11,380 bases of DNA, taken from positions 1 through 11,380 of the forward strand of contig CAZXIY010000040.1 in NCBI GenBank assembly GCA_964640935.1, read 5' to 3'. The DNA is from CAZXIY01 sp964640935 (GTDB taxonomy: Archaea; Thermoplasmatota; Thermoplasmata; Methanomassiliicoccales; Methanomethylophilaceae). Under the pieces are notes generated by a model. The model made no database searches. It was not told the origin of the DNA and was given only the letters and a program-made list of their open reading frames with translations. The first letter of the stretch is position 1. Every line of letters begins with the position of its first letter. Shown in pieces: positions 1 to 5,396 of this stretch. The position numbers were made by a program, and so were the translations under genes.

Positions 1-333
1 TCGATAAAAGAATACACGAAGGCCATGAGGACCAGAGGTATCGCCGAGAAATACCGCGAATGGAGGATGCTGGTCGATCATACGATGCTCGGCCCCAGCC
101 TGTACATCCACAACATCGCCTATGCATCCGAGGATAACAAATTCGATGTCGCCAGCGCCCTGGGATTCCATATCATCAACGTCGCCAGAGAGCAGAATTT
201 CGAATGTATATACACGGATATCCTCAGTGAGAATACGAAGATAGTCGAATTCATGAAGAAGATGGGACTGATCCCCAACAAGGCCGTCGAGGATCACGGG
301 CGTATATTTGTAAGGATGATAGAGCCGCTCTAA
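1..333 (+). CDS. Probable GNAT-family N-acetyltransferase, C-terminal part (5' end outside window)
   Basis: The reading frame is open from the first base, so the gene starts upstream and only its last 110 residues are seen; the internal ATG at 25 is unlikely to be the true start. The visible part alternates strands and helices. It includes a helix (ALGFHIINVAREQNF) followed by IYTDILSEN and then a helix ending FMKKMGLI. That arrangement matches the acetyl-CoA-binding and following regions of GNAT enzymes, where an Asn after the fifth strand and a 'kklGF'-like end are typical. The substrate cannot be read from this fragment. The TAA stop shares bases with the TAG stop of the convergent dehydrogenase. 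Family assignment is by eye and moderate; the Q/RxxGxG/A loop should lie in the missing N-terminal part. Confidence 0.5.
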   Translation, partial: SIKEYTKAMRTRGIAEKYREWRMLVDHTMLGPSLYIHNIAYASEDNKFDVASALGFHIINVAREQNFECIYTDILSENTKIVEFMKKMGLIPNKAVEDHGRIFVRMIEPL

Positions 334-1124
334 CGTCCTTTCAATGCGTCCCTTTTTGACTTATAGTCCTCGAACTTCTTCTTCTCGGCGTTCAGGTACA
401 TGGTCTTGGTGAACGGCAATATCTTGAAAAGGACCATCGCGAAGCGGAACATCCTGCAGGGGAAGACCTTCTTCTTTCCTTTCTCCATCCCGCGGACCAT
501 CCTCTTTGCAACAACATCCGGCGTCTGCATCGGATACGGCTTCCTAATATCGATGTCCGTAGCGGTCCTGAAGAATCCCGTGTCCGTGGAGACGGGATAC
601 AGCGAGATTATGTGCACGTTATCCGCTTTTTCCAGATTCACGGCATCCTGGAAACCGTTGATCGCGAACTTCGATGCCGTGTACAGCGTGAATCCCGGCA
701 TGCCCATGCATCCCATCGCCGACCCCGTTATCGCGAACATCCCGTCGCGGCCGTTCAGATGCCTGACGAACTTCTGATAAGAGTAGATAGGAGAGAACAC
801 GTTCGTCCTGAAGATGTTCTCCACCCTGTTCCAATCAGTGTAATTCATTTCTTCGTAGTACGAGAAACCGGCATTGGCGTAGAAGATGTCGATGCCGCCC
901 ATCGACCTTTCGGCCTCGGCGAATATCTCGTCGACGCCCTCCGGACTCGATACGTCGCACTTCATCGGATGTACGTTGCCGCCCATTCCCTCGAGGACGT
1001 CAGTATTCCTGTCAACGGCGAGGATCGTGTTGTCGCTCTTTCCGGCAAGGATCCTGAGGACCTCGAGACCTATTCCGCTGTTGGCCCCGGTAATGACTAT
1101 CCTCTTGTCCGTGATCTCCGACAT
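330..1124 (-). CDS. Short-chain dehydrogenase/reductase (SDR family)
   Basis: Classical SDR oxidoreductase of 264 residues, the usual family length. It carries the nucleotide-binding loop TGANSGIG (12-19), the NAG motif (84-86), the catalytic Asn108, Ser135 in ITGSAMG, and the YxxxK pair Tyr148 and Lys152. An Asp at the end of the second strand (AVDRN, residue 38) favours NAD(H), although the next Arg leaves this open. The region around 220-246 (RMFRFAMVLFKILPF) is hydrophobic and basic and could touch the membrane. I chose the ATG at 1124 because the Rossmann fold begins directly after it. An in-frame ATG at 1196 and a GTG at 1217 are alternatives, and a TATA-like TTTTTAAAT at about 1230-1238 would put a transcript start just before 1196. 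It lies behind the EFR1 gene and is probably co-transcribed. The substrate is unknown. Confidence 0.9.
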   Translation of the reverse strand: MSEITDKRIVITGANSGIGLEVLRILAGKSDNTILAVDRNTDVLEGMGGNVHPMKCDVSSPEGVDEIFAEAERSMGGIDIFYANAGFSYYEEMNYTDWNRVENIFRTNVFSPIYSYQKFVRHLNGRDGMFAITGSAMGCMGMPGFTLYTASKFAINGFQDAVNLEKADNVHIISLYPVSTDTGFFRTATDIDIRKPYPMQTPDVVAKRMVRGMEKGKKKVFPCRMFRFAMVLFKILPFTKTMYLNAEKKKFEDYKSKRDALKGR

Positions 1125-1226
1125 CCCGGCTCGTACCGTCGTTCCCGCATTAATGATTTCGGTCGATATGGGCGCGAATACGTTGCCTTGCAGCATATGC
1201 GGACTATACAAATTCACATATCTGGC

Positions 1227-1991
1227 TCATTTAAAAATGACATTCGGATTGACATAACGTTTGCGACCGACCGTCACACGGCCGAACTCTATTGCCTTCT
1301 CCGGACATCTGTGCAGACATGCCATGCAGCGGAGACATCTGTCCTTGACCCAGACAGGTCTTCCGTCCGTGATCTCTATCGCCCTGCTGGGACAGATCTC
1401 CGCGCACTGCCCGCATCCGATGCATCCGTCCGTGGAACGGAATCTCCTCGTGCTCCTGCCGTGGATATAGAATGGTCTGCTGAATCCTGTTATGAGAGCG
1501 GGAATCGCCCCCTTGCCCTTGTCGAAATCCCCTTCTGCATCCGACGAGACCGCTGCGGCTATCTTTTCTATCTCCAGATCAGCGTCGCGAATGATCTTCT
1601 CCTCTTTGCAGTCGTCCGGGGCCCTGAACAGCGGGATGTACGTCTCCGGCATCTTCACGGAGAACGACGAATTCAATTTCAGACCGACGGCCGATATCTG
1701 CCTGCTTGCCTGCTTCGCCGTCGTCGCGGTATACGTTCCGAATGTCAGTACCAGATACAGATACGGTTTCCTGTCGAAACCCATCTTGGATATGAATTCC
1801 TCCACGTTCAGAGGCAGGCCGTAGAAATACACCGGCGTCACGATCCCGACCTTCTCTCCTTCCGACAGTTCGCATACGGGACACCCTGCGGACATTCTGT
1901 CGACTATCGAGACTGCCCTGTCGCCCAATCTCCCGGCCAGCATCTCGGCCACGTACTGACTGTTACCCGTTGCCGAGAAGTAGAATATCAT
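1227..1991 (-). CDS. EFR1-type flavodoxin-ferredoxin fusion protein
   Basis: The 254-residue protein joins an N-terminal flavodoxin-like domain to a C-terminal 2[4Fe-4S] ferredoxin domain, the layout of the EFR1 family. The FMN phosphate loop is SATGNS (6-11), and the flavodoxin segment VGIVTPVYFYGLP follows at 48-60. The ferredoxin motifs are C190, C193, C196, C200-P and C219, C222, C225, C229-P, both complete CxxCxxCxxxCP sets, so two [4Fe-4S] clusters are expected. The likely role is cytoplasmic electron transfer between flavin and Fe-S partners; the partner is unknown. The ATG is 6 bases beyond the TGA of the cysteine desulfurase, with a partial archaeal Shine-Dalgarno (GTGAT) in between, so the two form an operon. 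The last codons (I-F-K-stop) contain the TTTTTAAAT that may act as a TATA box for the dehydrogenase downstream. Confidence 0.9.
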   Translation of the reverse strand: MIFYFSATGNSQYVAEMLAGRLGDRAVSIVDRMSAGCPVCELSEGEKVGIVTPVYFYGLPLNVEEFISKMGFDRKPYLYLVLTFGTYTATTAKQASRQISAVGLKLNSSFSVKMPETYIPLFRAPDDCKEEKIIRDADLEIEKIAAAVSSDAEGDFDKGKGAIPALITGFSRPFYIHGRSTRRFRSTDGCIGCGQCAEICPSRAIEITDGRPVWVKDRCLRCMACLHRCPEKAIEFGRVTVGRKRYVNPNVIFK

Positions 1992-1997
1992 ATGGCA

Positions 1998-3137
1998 TCA
2001 CATCAGCTTCGGGAGCATCTCGCGGAGATAGGCGACGTCCTCGGCGTCGTTATATTTCGACAGAGATACCCTCAGACCCGACAGGCATTCCGAAGGTGTC
2101 AGACCCAACGCCGTCAGCACGTACGAGGGCTCTGACGATCCTGCCGAGCATGCGGATGCGGCGGAGACCGCGATACCCATGCCGCTGAGACCTATCACAA
2201 GGTCCGTACCCTTCTTCCCGTCGAACCTGAAATGGGCGTTGTTGCACAGTCTGCGTCCGCCCGACGGTCCGTTGAGATGAGCTCCGGGTATCTTCAGCGT
2301 ATCATCTATTATCTCGTCGCGGAGCTCGGTCATCATCCGCACATCGTCCTTCATGGTCGACATGGCGGATTCTGCCGCTTTTCCGAGACCTACTATCCCG
2401 GGAACGTTCTCCGTCGACGACCTCAGACCCGATTCCTGTCCTCCGCCGAACTGTATGGGCGTTATCGGCGTCCCGCTCTTCACGAACAGGGCACCGATGC
2501 CCTTCGGAGCGTGTATCTTGTGACCCGAAAGGGACAGCAGATCGATGCCGTCACGTCTTACGTCGATATCCATCTTCGTGTATCCCTGGACCGCATCGGT
2601 ATGGAATAACGCACCGTGTTCGCGAGCAACTTTGGAGAGTTCCCTTATGTCCTCTATTGTCCCGACGACGTTGTTCGCCGCCATCACGGAGACCATCGCC
2701 ACGTCGTCACCCATGACGCCGTCCAGCTCGGAGGGGTCGACGATACCGTCGCGGTCGACGCCGACGACCGTCACGTCGAGACCGCGTCTCTTCAATTCCG
2801 AGCATGTCTCCAGGATCGCGTCGTGCTCTATCGCCGACGTGACTATCCTTCTCCTTCCGCCGTCCTTGGAGGACACCGCGGTCATGACACCGAGCAATGC
2901 TAGATTGTCGGATTCCGTACCGCCTGATGTGAACGTTATCTCGGAAGGAAGGCACCCGAGCGAATCCGCGACCTGCTTCCTTGCTATGCGTACGCCTTTC
3001 GCGGCCTCTCCGCCCATGAAGTGTATGCTGCTCGGATTGCCGTACTCGGCGGTCAGGTACGGCATCATCGCCGCAAGGACCTCGGGTGCGACGGCGGTCG
3101 TCGCGCTGTTGTCTAGATACACTCTTCTGGCGGACAT
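1998..3137 (-). CDS. Cysteine desulfurase (NifS/IscS family, PLP-dependent)
   Basis: A class V aminotransferase-fold enzyme that would turn L-cysteine into L-alanine and leave an enzyme-bound persulfide for Fe-S clusters or tRNA thiolation. From the ATG at 3137 the protein is 379 residues, typical of the family. It opens with the hallmark VYLDNSATT. Visible active-site residues are His105 (SAIEHDA), Asn156, Asp181 and Gln184 (HTDAVQG), the PLP-binding Lys207 (LSGHKIHAPKG) and the persulfide Cys330 in SACSAGSSEPSYVL. A GAGG five bases before 3137 supports this start; the frame stays open to 3287, but that extension looks nothing like the family. First gene of a minus-strand group with EFR1 and the dehydrogenase, and divergent from the Fe-S-rich hdrD-like gene. 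No scaffold gene (iscU or sufBC) is in the window. Confidence 0.95.
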   Translation of the reverse strand: MSARRVYLDNSATTAVAPEVLAAMMPYLTAEYGNPSSIHFMGGEAAKGVRIARKQVADSLGCLPSEITFTSGGTESDNLALLGVMTAVSSKDGGRRRIVTSAIEHDAILETCSELKRRGLDVTVVGVDRDGIVDPSELDGVMGDDVAMVSVMAANNVVGTIEDIRELSKVAREHGALFHTDAVQGYTKMDIDVRRDGIDLLSLSGHKIHAPKGIGALFVKSGTPITPIQFGGGQESGLRSSTENVPGIVGLGKAAESAMSTMKDDVRMMTELRDEIIDDTLKIPGAHLNGPSGGRRLCNNAHFRFDGKKGTDLVIGLSGMGIAVSAASACSAGSSEPSYVLTALGLTPSECLSGLRVSLSKYNDAEDVAYLREMLPKLM

Positions 3138-3290
3138 CTCCGCCTCGATGCCGATGTATGCGTTAAACACTTCCGCCGTTCGTCGGATATGGCGTTCCGG
3201 GGCGAGCCAGCGTAAACAATTAAGCATTTTACGAATTTCGTAGAATGGGCCGTTTTCGAGTGTATGGCACAATTTCGAACATGACAAAGC

Positions 3291-3298
3291 TACTTATA
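3291..3298 (+). promoter_or_regulatory. TATA-box candidate for the leader ORF / hdrD-like transcript
   Basis: TACTTATA lies 23-30 bases before the ATC-ATG at 3321-3326, in a short A/T-rich patch preceded by a purine-rich stretch (GACAAAG) that could be a BRE. By the usual archaeal spacing, transcription would start at about 3321, placing the ATG at 3324 almost at the 5' end of the message. The assignment rests on spacing and composition only. Confidence 0.45.
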
Positions 3299-3323
3299 CC
3301 GTCACAATATCTCGAACAACATC

Positions 3324-3371
3324 ATGAGAGCCTGCGGTCCCGCAGTATCTCCGAAAGAGAAGGTCGAATAA
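3324..3371 (+). CDS. Putative 15-codon leader ORF ahead of hdrD-like gene
   Basis: ATG at 3324 opens a 15-codon frame, MRACGPAVSPKEKVE, ending in TAA at 3369-3371, one base before the ATG of the hdrD-like gene. It is in a different frame from that gene. If the TATA candidate at 3291-3298 is used, this would be a leaderless or near-leaderless ORF that places terminating ribosomes on the downstream start. An inverted repeat, CTGCGG-TC-CCGCAG (3332-3345), lies inside it, flanked by GAGA and TCTC that can also pair. The arrangement suggests coupling or attenuation, but a 15-codon frame can arise by chance, so this is tentative. Confidence 0.3.
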   Translation: MRACGPAVSPKEKVE

Positions 3372-3372
3372 G

Positions 3373-5343
3373 ATGAAAATGCCCGAGAAACCAAAGCTCA
3401 TCAAGCTACCTCGCATTCAGAAAGAACTAACCCAATGTCAGATGTGCGGATACTGCATAGAGGTCTGCGAAGCTCACGCTCAGACCCCGTGGGAATCCGT
3501 CACGGCGAGAGGTAAGATCTATTACCTCAACCAGCTCGACAAGGCGGGCATGGGAGCAATGGACAACCTTCTCGGAAGGAAGGCCGTCCTCAGCCCCGAG
3601 TTCGTGGATGCGATGTACAAGTGCACGGGATGCGGGAACTGCGAGGCGATTTGCCACGCGAAGATCGAACTGGTCGCCCTCTGGGAGAAGATCAGGACGT
3701 GGATGGTCCAGGAAGGCGTCGCTCCTCTGCCGGTCCATCAGAAACTGGCCAACAGCATCAAGAAGAACGGCAACCCGTACAACGAGCCGAAGTCCAAGAG
3801 GGACGCATGGTGGCCCGCGGAGGTCAGCAGATCCTTCCCGCCGGATGCGATATTCTACGCAGGATGCACGGGCTCGTACAGGATGCAGGGCATCCCCCAG
3901 GCGGCTGTCAGGGTCCTCGACCGCGCAGGCGTCAAGGTCAACTGTCTCGGAGAGGACGAGGTGTGCTGCACATCGCCCGCACTCAGGACCGGAGTCAACA
4001 CGCTCACGATGGACGCATCGCTCACCGTCGTAACGAAAGCCGACGGAATGGGCGCTAAGGACATGGTCATGTCCTGCGCCGGATGTTTCAAGACCGTCTC
4101 CAGCAACTTCGGGGATTACTACTCCAAGACCGGACAGAACGTCTATCATATCACACAATATGTGGAGAAGCTCATCAACACCAGGAAGCTCCCCCTCAAC
4201 AACGAATTCAAGGCAAAGGTCACATACCACGACCCGTGCCACCTCGGAAGACACTCGGGCGTCTTCGAGGCCCCCCGTAACATCCTGAAGAAGATCAAGG
4301 GACTCGACTTCGTGGAGATGGAGAGGAACAGAGAGAACTCCAGGTGCTGCGGAGCAGGCGGCGGCTACAAATCCGCCTTCAACGACTTCGCAGTCAATGT
4401 CGCGGCCGAGAGGATCAGAGATGCCGAGGCCGTCGGAGCAGAGGTCATCGCCACGGCGTGTCCGTTCTGCGTTCTCAACCTCAGGGCCGGAGCAAAGAAG
4501 ATCGGCTCCAAAGTAAAGGTCATGGATATCACGGAGATCCTGCTTCAGGTCACAGCACCTAAGGAGACCCCCGTTGTGAAGCCCGCGTCGGCGGCGGCAG
4601 CAGTTCCTGCGGCCGCACCCGCGACAAAGCCTGCCGCACCTGCAGCGGAGACCGCTGTCGCCAAAGCTACGACGGCAGCCCCGGTAGTTGCAGAAAAACC
4701 CGCAGTACCTGCGAAGGTCGAAGAGGCCAAAGTGCCCGCGACAGCAGAGAAAGCAGGCGTTCCTGCGACGGTCGAGAAGGCCGGCGTACCCGCCAAGGCC
4801 GAAGAGGTCGCTCCGGCATCCGTCGATTCGGATGCATCGAAGAAGGCCGCGGTCGCTGCGGGAGCAGCGGCAGGCGCAGCCGCCGCTGCCGGGAAGTCCG
4901 AGGAGAAATCCGAAGATGTTCAGGATAACGACGCCGCCAAGAAGGCCGCAGTTGCGGGAGCGGTCGCCGGTGCGGCCGCCGTAGCGGCAGCCGAAGAGGG
5001 AAAGATCGTCGGAAACGACGGAGAGGTCTACGAAGAGATGGACTTCGAAGTATCCCCCGAAGGAGCGGTCAGGAGAGCGGCCTGGAACAAAGGTCTGAGA
5101 TGCAGAAGGAACTACGGCATCAACAACATCCAGATCGCGTTCGTGAAGAGCAAGGTCGCAGTCTATGTGACCTCCGACGGAAAATCGACCGCTAAGGACG
5201 ACAAGCTCACCGAGGACGGATGGGTCGTCCTCAGGTACAAAGAGGCTGACATCACCGACGGTCAGAAACAGGCCGAAGAGATCAAAGAGGCCTCCAAAGA
5301 GAACCTCCGCGCTCTGAAGAAGAAAGCGAAGAAAAAGAAGTGA
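3373..5343 (+). CDS. hdrD: HdrD-like heterodisulfide reductase subunit with long unusual C-terminal extension
   Basis: A 656-residue iron-sulfur protein; classical HdrD is near 400. Residues 22-32 (C22, C25, C28, C32) and 84-94 (C84, C87, C90, C94) are two [4Fe-4S] ferredoxin motifs, though the Pro that usually follows is Glu or His here. Two complete CCG motifs follow: C165, C198-C199, C235, C238 and C289, C325-C326, C363, C366, with spacings matching the CX31-39CCX35-36CXXC rule, so non-cubane clusters are likely. The family reduces the CoM-S-S-CoB heterodisulfide; a GlcF/LutA-like role with another partner is the alternative. From about 394 the protein continues with an Ala/Pro/Lys-rich linker holding 9-residue repeats (452-478) and two Ala-Gly-rich blocks (487-507, 520-540). 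A folded-looking domain (about 550-640) and a lysine-rich tail follow. No hdrE neighbour is present. Start chosen by AGGT eight bases upstream; an in-frame TGA lies at 3325. Confidence 0.88.
   Translation: MKMPEKPKLIKLPRIQKELTQCQMCGYCIEVCEAHAQTPWESVTARGKIYYLNQLDKAGMGAMDNLLGRKAVLSPEFVDAMYKCTGCGNCEAICHAKIELVALWEKIRTWMVQEGVAPLPVHQKLANSIKKNGNPYNEPKSKRDAWWPAEVSRSFPPDAIFYAGCTGSYRMQGIPQAAVRVLDRAGVKVNCLGEDEVCCTSPALRTGVNTLTMDASLTVVTKADGMGAKDMVMSCAGCFKTVSSNFGDYYSKTGQNVYHITQYVEKLINTRKLPLNNEFKAKVTYHDPCHLGRHSGVFEAPRNILKKIKGLDFVEMERNRENSRCCGAGGGYKSAFNDFAVNVAAERIRDAEAVGAEVIATACPFCVLNLRAGAKKIGSKVKVMDITEILLQVTAPKETPVVKPASAAAAVPAAAPATKPAAPAAETAVAKATTAAPVVAEKPAVPAKVEEAKVPATAEKAGVPATVEKAGVPAKAEEVAPASVDSDASKKAAVAAGAAAGAAAAAGKSEEKSEDVQDNDAAKKAAVAGAVAGAAAVAAAEEGKIVGNDGEVYEEMDFEVSPEGAVRRAAWNKGLRCRRNYGINNIQIAFVKSKVAVYVTSDGKSTAKDDKLTEDGWVVLRYKEADITDGQKQAEEIKEASKENLRALKKKAKKKK
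4726..4806 (+). repeat. Tandem 9-residue repeats in the HdrD-like linker
   Basis: Three consecutive units encode AKVPATAEK, AGVPATVEK and AGVPAKAEE (residues 452-478), preceded by a looser copy, AVPAKVEE. The repeat is in phase with the reading frame, and the nucleotide copies differ at wobble positions, so it is kept at protein level. It is probably a flexible, charged linker. Confidence 0.8.
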
Positions 5344-5359
5344 GTTCAGCTCGCTTCAC

Positions 5360-5387
5360 ATGATTGGGCTCATGCCCAATCATTTTT
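5360..5387 (+). terminator. Hairpin plus T-run terminator after hdrD-like gene
   Basis: A perfect 10-bp inverted repeat, ATGATTGGGC - TCAT - GCCCAATCAT (5360-5383), is followed directly by TTTT and a second T-run at 5391-5395. It starts 17 bases after the TGA of the hdrD-like gene, and the T-tracts on the coding strand fit archaeal termination. The helicase ATG lies only 13 bases beyond the hairpin, so part of the message may read through, or the helicase has its own promoter upstream of or inside this hairpin. Confidence 0.75.
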
Positions 5388-5396
5388 CCATTTTTC

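Noticed and set aside
612..2135. 507-residue open frame on the + strand across the dehydrogenase, EFR1 and desulfurase genes
   Set aside because: It is antisense to three well-supported genes; its Arg/His-rich composition is what a GC-rich gene gives in the opposite frame, and no family motif is visible.
3138..3287. N-terminal extension of the cysteine desulfurase
   Set aside because: The added 50 residues do not fit the family, while the ATG at 3137 has GAGG at good spacing and opens directly on the conserved N-terminus.
4545..4796. Ala/Gly/Thr-rich 83-residue frame opposite the HdrD linker
   Set aside because: It mirrors the repeated Ala/Pro/Lys codons of the linker and has no promoter or ribosome site.
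5364..5396. TTG start for the helicase
   Set aside because: It falls inside the terminator hairpin, and the extra 11 residues have no family support.
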